Assembly: GCA_003696155.1 (NCBI GenBank) | Contig: RFFP01000027.1 | Coordinates: forward strand, 1-48,405 | Direction of reading: 5' to 3' | Source of the DNA: Acidobacteriota bacterium | Lineage (GTDB): Bacteria > Aquificota > Aquificia > Aquificales > Aquificaceae | Length of the DNA stretch: 48,405 nt | Shown: positions 24,936 through 34,025 of the stretch, piece by piece | How the letters are laid out: the number at the start of each line of letters is the position of its first letter | Numbering within the stretch: position 1 is the first letter of the stretch | The notes under the pieces: generated by a model | What the model was told of the DNA's origin: nothing | Seen by the model: only the letters and a program-made list of their open reading frames with translations | Databases searched by the model: none | Position numbers and translations under genes: made by a program

Positions 24936-27893
24936 ATGTTTAGTGAAAACCTGCTCTCCGCTGGCTCCCTAAGCTATCTAAACAAGGCAAAAGAGCTGGC
25001 AAGGTCTAGAGGAGATACAAAGGTGGACACAGACCACTTACTTCTGGTATTCCTTATGGAAGAAAAGTCACCCTTGGTAAAGTATCTGGAAAAGAGGGGT
25101 GTAGACGCCAAGGGCCTTTATAGGAAGATATACGAGTATATTGAAAAGCTCAGCTCTCAGATAAACAGGGCAGTGGAACAGGAAGCCACGCACCTTATAG
25201 ACCTAAGAAGCAAGGTGATGCAGGTAAAGTCTGACATAGGACAGGTCCAGATAGAGCTTCAGAAGGTGAGGAGCGCAAAGGAAAGGATAAAGAGCGAGCT
25301 TGAAAGGGCAAAAAGGTATGGGGACTACTGGAGCCTTCAGGAACTTCAAATAGAGCTAAGCAGATTAGAGAGGCTGGAAAGCAATTACAGAAGTCAACTT
25401 GAAAGCGTGGAAAGGAGCCTCTCCTCTTTGTTTAAGCAAGGAGATGTTAAAGCCTTCCTTGAGAACAGGCTTAGCATAGACGGTCTTATAAGGAAGGCTT
25501 TAGAGAGTTCTAGCCTCGTGGAGCAGATAAAAGAACTAGGGGTATCACCCGAAAGGGTCATAGACCCTGTGAGCAAAAAGGTATTTGGGAAGGAACCAAC
25601 CTTTGACTACTCCCAAAACCTTATAAAGGTTATGGAAAAGGCTCAAGACAGGGCAGTTTCCGAAGGCTCCACGCAGGTAGAGCCCTACCACATAGGGGGT
25701 GCCCTGATAGATGCAAAGGATACGATAGCGGGTAAACTTTTAGAGGACATATTAGGAGGTGAAAAGATGAAGGACGTTACTCAGGAGCTAAGAGAGGAAG
25801 AAAGGTCAGCCCTTGAGAGGTTTGGGGTGGACCTCACCCAGCTCGCAAAGGAGGGTAAGCTTGACCCAGTCATAGGAAGGGAAAGGGAGATAAACCAGCT
25901 CATAGAGGTGCTTCTGCGTAGGACCAAGAACAACCCAGTTCTCGTGGGAGACCCTGGTGTGGGCAAAACTGCCATAGTAGAGGGCTTTGCCCAGAGGGTT
26001 GTAAACAAGGAAGTTCCAGTAGAGCTCCAGGATAAGGCGGTTATATCCATAGACATGGGTTCTCTTATAGCAGGCTCCAAGTACAGGGGTGAGTTTGAAG
26101 AGAGGTTCAAAAGCCTTCTTGAAGAGGTAAAGCAAAAGGGCAACGTCATCCTTTTCATAGATGAGATACATACGGTGGTGGGCGCGGGAAAGGCAGAGGG
26201 TGCTGTGGATGCGGGCAACATGCTAAAACCTCCCTTAGCAAGGGGTGAGATAAGGCTCATAGGTGCTACCACGGTAGATGAATACAGAAAGTACATAGAG
26301 AAGGACCCAGCCCTTGAAAGGCGCTTCCAGCCCATATACGTAGATGAACCCGCAGAGGAGGAAACCTTAGAAATCCTAAAGGGTTTAAGATCTAAATTGG
26401 AAAGCCATCACAAGGTGAAGGTCTCCGACGAAGCCATAGAGTCCGCCGTAAAGCTCACAAAAAGGTACGTTACCTTTAGAAAGCTTCCCGACAAGGCCAT
26501 AGATGCCCTAGACCAGGCATGCGCTCGCAAGAAGCTCTCAGCGGTAGCAGTCCCTCCGGAGGTTCAGGAGATGGAGAGAAAGCTCCGCTCCTTGGAGGAG
26601 GAGATACAGAAGGCTTACCTTGAGGGCAACTATGAAAGGGAAGCCCAGCTCAAGATAAGGAAGGTTCAGCTTGAAAGGGAAAAACAGGAACTTTTGAGCA
26701 GGCTCGGAGGCGCCGATGCCCGTATTTCGGACATGAAGAGAAGGCTCGATGAGCTGGAACAGGAGATAGTAAGGGCCTCCGAGAGGGGAGATTACGAGAG
26801 AGAGGCAAACCTAAAGATTGAAAAGGTAAAGCTGGAAAAGGAACTAAAGGAGCTCGAGGCAAAGAAGGCTCAGGAGCTTATGGTCGGCTGGGACGATGTG
26901 GCGGCTGTCGTCTCCGAGTGGACGGGCATACCCGTATCCAAGTTAAAAGAGGAGGAGATGCAAAGGCTCCTAAGGCTTGAGGAGGAGCTGCATAGAAGGG
27001 TGATAAACCAGGAGCATGCGGTGGTTGCGGTCTCAGAGGCTGTAAGGAGAGCGAGGGCAGGCCTGAAGGACCCAAAAAGACCCATAGCAAGCTTTCTATT
27101 CCTAGGGCCCACCGGTGTTGGAAAGACGGAGCTTTCCAAAGCCCTGGCGGAACTCCTCTTTGGAGATGAGGAAGCCCTCATAAGGCTTGACATGTCCGAG
27201 TTCAAAGAAGAGCACAGCGTAGCCAAGCTCATAGGAGCACCCCCTGGCTATGTGGGATACGAGGAGGGTGGGAAGCTCACCGAAGCGGTACGTAGAAAAC
27301 CCTACTCTGTTCTTCTCCTTGACGAGGTGGAGAAGGCCCACCCAAGGGTCTTTGACCTCTTTTTGCAAGTGCTTGACGACGGTAGGCTGACCGACTCCCA
27401 TGGCAGGACGGTGGACTTTAGAAACACAGTCATAATCATGACTTCCAACATAGGCTCCCAGTACCTTCTTACCATATCCGTAGATGGTGATGAAGAAAGG
27501 GTCCAGAGGGAGTTTGAGAAAGCTAAAGAGAAGGTGCTTGAAGAGCTCCGCTACCACTTTAGGCCTGAGTTCCTAAACAGGATAGACGAGGTCATAGTCT
27601 TCAAACCCCTCACCATGAGGGAGCTTCTCAAGATAATAGACCTGCTTGTGGATGGCATAAACAGGAGGCTTGAGGAGAGAAACATAAGGATAGAGCTCTC
27701 CAAAGAAGCCAAGGAACACCTTGTAAAGCTAGGCTATGAGCCCGCATACGGAGCACGGCCACTAAAGAGGACGCTGCAAAGACATTTGGAAACACCTTTG
27801 GCTAATATGATAATAAAGGGAGAGATAAGGGATGGTCAGAAGGTCCTTGTGGATGTAGAGGATGGGAAGTTGACCTATCTCCCTACCCCATAA
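24936..27893 (+). CDS. clpB: ClpB disaggregase with an inserted coiled coil in the N-domain
   Basis: An Hsp100 of 985 residues, about 120 more than usual. The start is the second ATG (24936), 6 nt after GGAGGT; the first ATG touches that site. The first Clp-N repeat (about 10-65) is separated from the second (about 226-280) by a charged coiled coil and a helical segment (about 70-215). AAA-1 has Walker A GDPGVGKT (338-345) and [11 protein letters not shown]-2 has GPTGVGKT (723-730). The middle domain holds two near-identical coiled-coil repeats at about 550-588 and 604-642. ClpB works with DnaK to resolve aggregates. It overlaps the spoT end by 11 bp. Confidence 0.95.
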   Translation: MFSENLLSAGSLSYLNKAKELARSRGDTKVDTDHLLLVFLMEEKSPLVKYLEKRGVDAKGLYRKIYEYIEKLSSQINRAVEQEATHLIDLRSKVMQVKSDIGQVQIELQKVRSAKERIKSELERAKRYGDYWSLQELQIELSRLERLESNYRSQLESVERSLSSLFKQGDVKAFLENRLSIDGLIRKALESSSLVEQIKELGVSPERVIDPVSKKVFGKEPTFDYSQNLIKVMEKAQDRAVSEGSTQVEPYHIGGALIDAKDTIAGKLLEDILGGEKMKDVTQELREEERSALERFGVDLTQLAKEGKLDPVIGREREINQLIEVLLRRTKNNPVLVGDPGVGKTAIVEGFAQRVVNKEVPVELQDKAVISIDMGSLIAGSKYRGEFEERFKSLLEEVKQKGNVILFIDEIHTVVGAGKAEGAVDAGNMLKPPLARGEIRLIGATTVDEYRKYIEKDPALERRFQPIYVDEPAEEETLEILKGLRSKLESHHKVKVSDEAIESAVKLTKRYVTFRKLPDKAIDALDQACARKKLSAVAVPPEVQEMERKLRSLEEEIQKAYLEGNYEREAQLKIRKVQLEREKQELLSRLGGADARISDMKRRLDELEQEIVRASERGDYEREANLKIEKVKLEKELKELEAKKAQELMVGWDDVAAVVSEWTGIPVSKLKEEEMQRLLRLEEELHRRVINQEHAVVAVSEAVRRARAGLKDPKRPIASFLFLGPTGVGKTELSKALAELLFGDEEALIRLDMSEFKEEHSVAKLIGAPPGYVGYEEGGKLTEAVRRKPYSVLLLDEVEKAHPRVFDLFLQVLDDGRLTDSHGRTVDFRNTVIIMTSNIGSQYLLTISVDGDEERVQREFEKAKEKVLEELRYHFRPEFLNRIDEVIVFKPLTMRELLKIIDLLVDGINRRLEERNIRIELSKEAKEHLVKLGYEPAYGARPLKRTLQRHLETPLANMIIKGEIRDGQKVLVDVEDGKLTYLPTP

Positions 27894-29982
27894 CTCTCTC
27901 CACACTCTCCACGCCCTCCACCTTCTGGAGGGTTTCCCTTACCTTTAAAAAATCCGCATAGCTCCTTACCTGAAGGTTAAAGTCCATTATAGCACTGCCA
28001 GAGGGTAAACTCTTGGTCCTTGCCTCTGTTATATTTGCACCCAGCTTTGCGATGGTTGAGGTCACCTCTGCGAGGATGCCAACCCTGTCTCGGACAAGGA
28101 GCCTTATCTTAACCGGGTGGAGCCCCTCAGACCTGGTCCAGTTGACCCTAAGGACCTTTTCTGGAAAGTTCTTTAGCACGTACTGAAGATTAGGGCAGTC
28201 CTTTGAGTGAACCATAAGACCCTTACCCCTTGATATTACGCCAAAAATCTCCTCTCCTGGAAGGGGTGTGCAACACTCCGCAAGGTTATGGAGCACGCTC
28301 CCAAGACCATCCATATTGAGAACATCTTCTAGCCTTTCCTCCTTCTCCTTGTGCTCCTTGGGCTTCTTAAACAGAGAATATACTCTTTCCTTTGAGACCC
28401 TACCGCTACCCAAAAGAAGAAGGAGCTCTTCCTCGTTTTTAGCTCCACTCTCCTTTGTTAAGACCTCCAGAAGGGTTTCTCTGCTCAGATTGAGTTTGCT
28501 AGAGAGGAGCTCCAACTTTTCCCTGCCGAGCTCTACGTAGCGTTCCCTTTCCAGCTCTTTCAGGGCGGACTTTATCTTATTTTTAGCCTTAGAGGTCACA
28601 ACGAACTTGATCCACTCCGCGTTAGGTCTTTTGTTGGGGCTTGTGATAATCTCCACCATATCACCGCTCTGTAGCTTGTAGTTAAGGGGTACTATCCTAC
28701 CGTTCACCTTGGCACCAGCACAGTGGTTTCCCACCTCCGTATGTATGTGATAGGCAAAATCCACAGGAGTTGCACCCTTGGGCAGGACAAGAAGGTCACC
28801 CTTCGGTGTAAAAACAAAGACCTCCTCGGAAAACAGCTCCAACTTTAAGTTTTCCATAAGCTCCTGTGGGTTCTTGCTTCCTTGAATACTCTCTACAAGA
28901 CCTCTAAGCCAGGAGTATATACCGCTATCCTTTGCCCTTCCACCCTCCTTATAAGCCCAGTGTGCAGCTATGCCCTTTTCAGCACGCTCGTGCATATCCC
29001 ACGTTCTTATCTGTACCTCTACCATCCTCCCCTTCGGTCCTATTACTGTAGTATGAAGAGATTGGTAAAGGTTGGGCTTTGGGAGAGATATGTAGTCATC
29101 GAACTTTCCCGGTACAGGCGTGAATACGCTGTGCACCACACCCAGTACTAGGTAACACTCCTGAACCGTGCCTACTATGACCCTGACACCCAAGATATCA
29201 TGTACATCCTCGAGTCTTATACCCTTCCTTATGGTCTTTTGCCATATACTGAAAAGGTGCTTTGGTCTATAGGTTATGGTAGCGTTAATACCCGCCTGAC
29301 CTATGGCTTCTCTCAGCCTGGGAATAAAGAACCTTTTGAGGTATTCCTCCAACTCCTTCCTGCTCTTTCCTACAAAGTTCTTTACCTCCTCGTACTCCCT
29401 TCTGTAGAGGTACATAAAGCATAGGTCTTCCAACTCAGTTTTTATCTTCCAAAGGCCAAGCCTGTTGGCTATTGGTACGTATATCTCGAGGGTTTCTCTT
29501 GCTATCCTTAGCTGCTTCTCCACGGGGAGATGATTTAGGGTCTTCATGTTATGTAATCTGTCAAGCAACTTTACAAATATTACCCTAAGGTCCTTGGAAA
29601 AGGCTAGCACAAGCTTCCTGTAGTTCTCCGCTTTATGTACCTCAGTATCTTTGAAGTTTATCTTACCGAGTTTTGTGACTCCCTCCACAATGTCTGCTAC
29701 CTCCTTACCAAAGCGCTCTTTAATATCATCGTAAGTTGCATCCGTATCCTCCAGGACATCATGGAGGAGCCCCGCCACAATGGTGGTAATATCCATGTCC
29801 AGTTCTAGAAGCATATGGGCTACTTCTATAGGGTGTGCAGTGTATGGCTCTCCAGACTTTCTGTACTGACCGGCATGTTTTTCCTCTATGAATTCAAGGG
29901 CTCTTTTAACCCTTTCCTTATCCTCCTCCCCTAAATCTTTTAACAACTTCTCATAATGCTTCTTATGTAACAATGTCTTCAT
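27883..29982 (-). CDS. bifunctional (p)ppGpp synthetase/hydrolase (Rel/SpoT)
   Basis: A 699-residue RelA/SpoT homologue. The hydrolase HD domain is intact (HPIEVAHML, then GLLHDVLEDT near 70-80). The synthetase domain has PNLYQSLHTTVIGP and EVQIRT, so both activities are expected. A TGS domain (about 385-445) and a C-terminal ACT domain (about 620-699) follow, the regulatory half that senses ribosome state. It is the only such gene in the window. The start is divergent from mreB with a 17-bp gap and a predicted leaderless promoter. Confidence 0.95.
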   Translation of the reverse strand: MKTLLHKKHYEKLLKDLGEEDKERVKRALEFIEEKHAGQYRKSGEPYTAHPIEVAHMLLELDMDITTIVAGLLHDVLEDTDATYDDIKERFGKEVADIVEGVTKLGKINFKDTEVHKAENYRKLVLAFSKDLRVIFVKLLDRLHNMKTLNHLPVEKQLRIARETLEIYVPIANRLGLWKIKTELEDLCFMYLYRREYEEVKNFVGKSRKELEEYLKRFFIPRLREAIGQAGINATITYRPKHLFSIWQKTIRKGIRLEDVHDILGVRVIVGTVQECYLVLGVVHSVFTPVPGKFDDYISLPKPNLYQSLHTTVIGPKGRMVEVQIRTWDMHERAEKGIAAHWAYKEGGRAKDSGIYSWLRGLVESIQGSKNPQELMENLKLELFSEEVFVFTPKGDLLVLPKGATPVDFAYHIHTEVGNHCAGAKVNGRIVPLNYKLQSGDMVEIITSPNKRPNAEWIKFVVTSKAKNKIKSALKELERERYVELGREKLELLSSKLNLSRETLLEVLTKESGAKNEEELLLLLGSGRVSKERVYSLFKKPKEHKEKEERLEDVLNMDGLGSVLHNLAECCTPLPGEEIFGVISRGKGLMVHSKDCPNLQYVLKNFPEKVLRVNWTRSEGLHPVKIRLLVRDRVGILAEVTSTIAKLGANITEARTKSLPSGSAIMDFNLQVRSYADFLKVRETLQKVEGVESVERVMG

Positions 29983-29986
29983 AGTT

Positions 29987-29997
29987 TATAATATTAT
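29987..29997. promoter_or_regulatory. overlapping divergent -10 boxes of mreB and spoT
   Basis: The 17-bp gap between the two start codons holds the palindrome ATAATATTAT (29988-29997). On plus it contains TATAAT (29987-29992), 7 nt before the mreB ATG. On minus it contains TATTAT (29995-29990), 7 nt before the spoT ATG, with TTGCTA 17 nt further up inside mreB as a -35. Both mRNAs would begin at or next to their start codons. Confidence 0.6.
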
Positions 29998-29999
29998 CA

Positions 30000-31031
30000 A
30001 TGCTACACAAATTAGCAAACCTCTTCGGTCTGGTTTCTAACAACATAGGTATAGACCTTGGAACAGCAAACACCGTTGTTTTCAGCCAGGGGAAAGGTAT
30101 AGTACTCTACGAACCATCCATAGTTGCAGTGGATGTGCGTACGGGAAGGGTTCTTGCAGTGGGCAAGGGAGCGAAAGAGATGCTCGGTAAAACACCGGAA
30201 AGCATACAAACGGTTAGACCTCTCAGAGACGGTGTTATAACAGATTTTGAGGCTACGAAGGTCATGCTGACCCACTTTATAAACAGGGCTATTGGGGGAA
30301 GCATATTTAAGCCAAAACCGAGGGTTGTAATAGGTGTGCCCTCCGGTGTAACCCAGGTAGAGAAGAGGGCGGTTATCGATGCTGCAAGGAGTGCAGGAGC
30401 CAGGGAGGTCTATCTAATAGCGGAACCTATGGCTGCAGCAATAGGTGCTGGGCTTCCTATTGAAGAACCTATAGGCAACATGGTTGTGGACATAGGTGGA
30501 GGCACCACAGAGATAGCGGTAATATCCCTAGCGGGCATAGTGGTTTCCAATTCAATAAGAATAGCCGGCGACGAGATGACCGAAGCTGTGGCACAGCATG
30601 TTAAAAAGAAACACCATCTTCTTATAGGTGAACAAACAGCGGAGAGGGTAAAGATAGAGCTGGGAAGTGCCATATATGAAGATGAGGAGAGATGGATGGA
30701 GATAAGGGGAAGGGATATAACAGGGCTTCCAAAGGTGGTGAAGATAACCAACAGAAACATAACTGAAGCTTTGGAGGACGTTATCTCCTCCATTATAAAT
30801 GCAATAAAGTCTACATTGGAAAGAACACCCCCAGAGCTAGCATCGGACATAGCGGAAAGGGGTATAATTCTAGCGGGTGGCGGTTCCCTACTAAAGAACC
30901 TTCACATAAGAATAGAGAGGGAGACGGGTATAAAGACCGACTACTGTGAGGACCCTATAACCGCGGTTGCCAGAGGTGTCGGTAGCGTGCTGGAGAATAT
31001 AGAGCTAATAAGAAAAGTATCCATGGTATGA
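30000..31031 (+). CDS. mreB: rod-shape-determining actin homologue MreB
   Basis: A 343-residue actin-like filament protein that guides lateral wall synthesis. Phosphate 1 motif IGIDLGTANTVVF (about 17-29), phosphate 2 VVDIGGGTTEIAV (about 162-174), and the adenosine motif GIILAGGGSLL (about 288-298). The N-terminal MLHKLANLFG amphipathic stretch fits the usual membrane-binding start and supports ATG 30000. It is followed by mreC with an ATGA overlap. Confidence 0.96.
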   Translation: MLHKLANLFGLVSNNIGIDLGTANTVVFSQGKGIVLYEPSIVAVDVRTGRVLAVGKGAKEMLGKTPESIQTVRPLRDGVITDFEATKVMLTHFINRAIGGSIFKPKPRVVIGVPSGVTQVEKRAVIDAARSAGAREVYLIAEPMAAAIGAGLPIEEPIGNMVVDIGGGTTEIAVISLAGIVVSNSIRIAGDEMTEAVAQHVKKKHHLLIGEQTAERVKIELGSAIYEDEERWMEIRGRDITGLPKVVKITNRNITEALEDVISSIINAIKSTLERTPPELASDIAERGIILAGGGSLLKNLHIRIERETGIKTDYCEDPITAVARGVGSVLENIELIRKVSMV

Positions 31032-31816
31032 AGGACTATGCAGTTGGATTTTTCCTCCTAGCGCTTTCTGCGGTCTTATACCTTTCCAACCTTTCTGCGG
31101 CCCCCTATCTTAAGCCCCTTTACAGCTTTCTAAGCTCTTTAGTTCATCCACTTTTAGAGGTAAAGGGAAAGATCGTAGAGGCTACAAGGGAAGGCATAAG
31201 CACTTACATAGCCTTTAAGAATCTGAGTGAGGAGAATAAAAGGCTAAAGTATGAGTTAGAACTCTACAAGCTCTACAAAACACAGTTAGACACCTGCACA
31301 AAAAATCTAGAGTCTGTAGGGGCTTTTACGGGTCTTTCCTTCGATATAAGGGATTATCCCTCCCTATTTGCCCGTGTTATTGCTTACGATTCCAGCGGTA
31401 GAGGCAGCTACCTTCTAATAGACAGAGGAAGGGACAGCGACATATCTGAGGGCTTTCTTGTTGCCCATGGAGAGCACCTTGTGGGAATAGTAGACAGGGT
31501 GTTTTCCGGCTCCTCGCGTGTTAGAACGGTTTATTCGGAGGAATTTTCCGTCAGCAGTGGTGTGGGAGATAGAGCATACATATACAAGGGTGGGTTTCCA
31601 GAGGGCAAGCTGTTGCATGTAAGATCCGAAGAAGGTCTGAAGGAGGGTGATGAGGTCTTTCTTAGGCCTCCGGGCAAGGACTTGCCCCATTTAAAGATAG
31701 GTAGAGTGAGGCTAATAGGGTATGGTGGAGAAGGCTTCTTTAAGGATGTTAGCGTCAGCCCCTTTTTAGACGTAAAGAGGGTGAGCGTAGTCTTGATAAT
31801 AAAGGAAAGGTTATGA
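31028..31816 (+). CDS. mreC: rod-shape-determining protein MreC
   Basis: A 262-residue bitopic protein: one membrane helix (about 4-22), a coiled coil (about 60-90), then a periplasmic beta-rich domain with FARVIAYDSSGRGSYLLIDRG and FLVAHGEHLVGIVDRV segments typical of MreC. It links MreB to the periplasmic wall enzymes. ATGA overlaps couple it to mreB upstream and mreD downstream. Confidence 0.93.
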   Translation: MKDYAVGFFLLALSAVLYLSNLSAAPYLKPLYSFLSSLVHPLLEVKGKIVEATREGISTYIAFKNLSEENKRLKYELELYKLYKTQLDTCTKNLESVGAFTGLSFDIRDYPSLFARVIAYDSSGRGSYLLIDRGRDSDISEGFLVAHGEHLVGIVDRVFSGSSRVRTVYSEEFSVSSGVGDRAYIYKGGFPEGKLLHVRSEEGLKEGDEVFLRPPGKDLPHLKIGRVRLIGYGGEGFFKDVSVSPFLDVKRVSVVLIIKERL

Positions 31817-32265
31817 GATTTTACATAATTACCTTCTTGCTTTCCTACATCCAGAGTTCCCTCTTCCTTGCGCTGTTCCATAACTTTCTTCTCACACCCG
31901 ACCTTACCCTTGTCTACCTACTTCTTAACCTAGCCCATGAGGAGAGGTTAAATCTTAAGAAGCCTATTTATGCAGGCCTTTTACTTGACATACTTCAGGA
32001 CTCCCTCGGTTTACAGCTTTCGGGAAAGTTGTTTTTCGCTCTCGCCCTATCTATCGTAAGGCTAAGGGTAGAATTCACAGGAAGGCTATCCCTTATAGTA
32101 GCCTACATACCTCTTTCCCTCTTGCAGAAACTTCTCATGTTTATACTTTTCAGGATAAAGTACTACACAGATGTGAATATACTGCTCCTTATAGGTAGCC
32201 TGATGATAGAAGTGCTTTTTTTGACCCTAATGGCCAAGTGGCTAATTAAGGAAGGGAATGAGTAG
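31813..32265 (+). CDS. mreD: rod-shape-determining membrane protein MreD
   Basis: A 150-residue polytopic protein of about five helices with LLDILQDSLGLQLSGK in the middle, the place of the conserved GLLxDxxxGxxLG element of MreD. Sequence conservation in this family is low, so position between mreC and a PBP2 gene is the main support. It overlaps mreC by 4 bp and mrdA by 8 bp. Confidence 0.85.
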   Translation: MRFYIITFLLSYIQSSLFLALFHNFLLTPDLTLVYLLLNLAHEERLNLKKPIYAGLLLDILQDSLGLQLSGKLFFALALSIVRLRVEFTGRLSLIVAYIPLSLLQKLLMFILFRIKYYTDVNILLLIGSLMIEVLFLTLMAKWLIKEGNE

Positions 32266-34024
32266 GCGAAGGCTCCTGTTCTTAGCCCTTGTAGGTTTTG
32301 TTCTTTATCTTTTAACCGCTCTAAGGCTGTTTTACCTACAGGTCCTTAAAGGTGGTGAATACAGAAGGCTTGCAGAACATAACTACATCAGAAAAAGGGT
32401 TCGCTATCCCCTGAGGGGTGAGATACTGGACAGAAGAGGTGAAAAGCTTGCCTACGATGAACCAAAGTACCTATTGCTTTTGGACCATCAGAAACTTGAG
32501 GAAGAGAAGGGTCTAAGAGAAGTTATTGAAAACCTGAGGGAACTCTTTGGCTTAGAAGTCTCTATAGAAAACATAAGAGGTAAAAAGGCTATAGAACCTA
32601 TAGTTTTGACAACCTTAGAAAGTCAGGAGGATATAGACAGGTTCTACAACAACAGCTATAAACTGCCTGGTGTATTTATAAACATGGTCCCCACAAGGTT
32701 TTACACCCATGGAGAGATATGCTCCCATGTGGTAGGTTACGTTGGTTATCCAACAGAGGAAAATCTCAAAAGTTACGGAGAAAGAATAGGTAGTCAAAGC
32801 TTAATTGGAATGATGGGATTGGAAAGTGCCTTTGATAAGGAGCTTTTAGGTTGGGTCGGTGCGGAGGAAGTTATGGTAAACGCGGTAGGAAGGGTCATAG
32901 GCAAGGTGAGAGACGTGGAGCCTAAGAAAGGGCATACACTGATAACCACCATAGATTTAAGGATTCAAAAGATAGTCTATGAATTATTCAAAGAGTCAGG
33001 ACATAGGGCTGGGGGAGTGCTTGTCCTTGACGCAAGGACAGGAGAGGTACTTAGTCTTGTGAGCTACCCAGCCTTTGACCCTAACAAGGTCTCCCAGCTG
33101 TGGAAAGAGTACAAGGAAGACAAATACAAACCTCTCTTCAACAGGGCTTTATTGGGTAAATATCCCCCTGCGTCTGTTGTAAAGCCCGCTCTGGGTGTAG
33201 CCCTTTTGGAAAGGGGGATCTCTTCAAAGGAGGGTGTGCTTTGCAAGGGTTACTTTGAGCTTGGAAATAGACGTTTCTACTGCTGGAACAGGCAGGGGCA
33301 TGGATGGGAAAACCTGCACGACGCCATAAAACATTCCTGCGACGTATACTTTTACAGCTACGGCTACCAAAGGCTTGGACCAAGAGAGATTGAAAGGGTG
33401 CTCAGGAGTTTTTCTTATGCAGAACCCATACCCTTTGACCTACCGCTGGCAAGGGGCTTTATACCCACACCGGAATGGAAAAAGAAGAGGATAAAGGAGC
33501 CTTGGTTTGGTGGGGATACGGTAAACCTATCCATAGGCCAGGGGTACATAACCTCAACCCTTATGGAACAGACGCTTATGATGATGGCCATAGCAAACAA
33601 CGGAGTCATCTACAGGCCAGTTTTGGTTAAAGAGATAAGGGATAGCATGGGCAAAACCCTATGGAAGGCTCAGAGGACCGTCTACAAGGTTGTAAGAGCA
33701 AAGCCCGAGCACTTCGCGCTTATAAGGGAATCCCTAAAGGATGTGGTAAGGTCGGGAACGGCAACACTTGCCCTATCTTCCATCGTGGATGTAGCGGGTA
33801 AAACGGGCACCGCTCAGGTTTCTCCCCATAGTTCTGGAAGGAAAAACCTTCCTTATCACCTTAGGGATCATGCTTGGTTCGTTGGTTTTGCACCCTACAG
33901 AGACCCTATGTTCATCATAGGTGTGCTGGTAGAGCACGGTGGGTCCGGAGGTGCGGTCGCAGCTCCCATAGCAAGAAGGATACTGGAGAGAATATACATG
34001 GAAGGCATACACAAGGAGCTTTAA
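32258..34024 (+). CDS. mrdA: penicillin-binding protein 2 (elongation transpeptidase)
   Basis: A 588-residue class B PBP: a membrane anchor (about 5-27), the YPLRGEILDRRG pedestal start (about 50-61), and a transpeptidase domain with SxxK as S306-V-V-K309, SxN-type S360-C-D, and KTGT (515-518). The SCD form in place of SxN is normal in PBP2. It crosslinks side-wall peptidoglycan with RodA, not found here, and MreBCD. murD begins 1 bp after its stop. Confidence 0.94.
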   Translation: MSRRRLLFLALVGFVLYLLTALRLFYLQVLKGGEYRRLAEHNYIRKRVRYPLRGEILDRRGEKLAYDEPKYLLLLDHQKLEEEKGLREVIENLRELFGLEVSIENIRGKKAIEPIVLTTLESQEDIDRFYNNSYKLPGVFINMVPTRFYTHGEICSHVVGYVGYPTEENLKSYGERIGSQSLIGMMGLESAFDKELLGWVGAEEVMVNAVGRVIGKVRDVEPKKGHTLITTIDLRIQKIVYELFKESGHRAGGVLVLDARTGEVLSLVSYPAFDPNKVSQLWKEYKEDKYKPLFNRALLGKYPPASVVKPALGVALLERGISSKEGVLCKGYFELGNRRFYCWNRQGHGWENLHDAIKHSCDVYFYSYGYQRLGPREIERVLRSFSYAEPIPFDLPLARGFIPTPEWKKKRIKEPWFGGDTVNLSIGQGYITSTLMEQTLMMMAIANNGVIYRPVLVKEIRDSMGKTLWKAQRTVYKVVRAKPEHFALIRESLKDVVRSGTATLALSSIVDVAGKTGTAQVSPHSSGRKNLPYHLRDHAWFVGFAPYRDPMFIIGVLVEHGGSGGAVAAPIARRILERIYMEGIHKEL

Positions 34025-34025
34025 G

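Noticed and set aside
25781-26335. Long antisense open frame within clpB
   Set aside because: It is a mirror of strongly conserved AAA+ coding sequence on the other strand.
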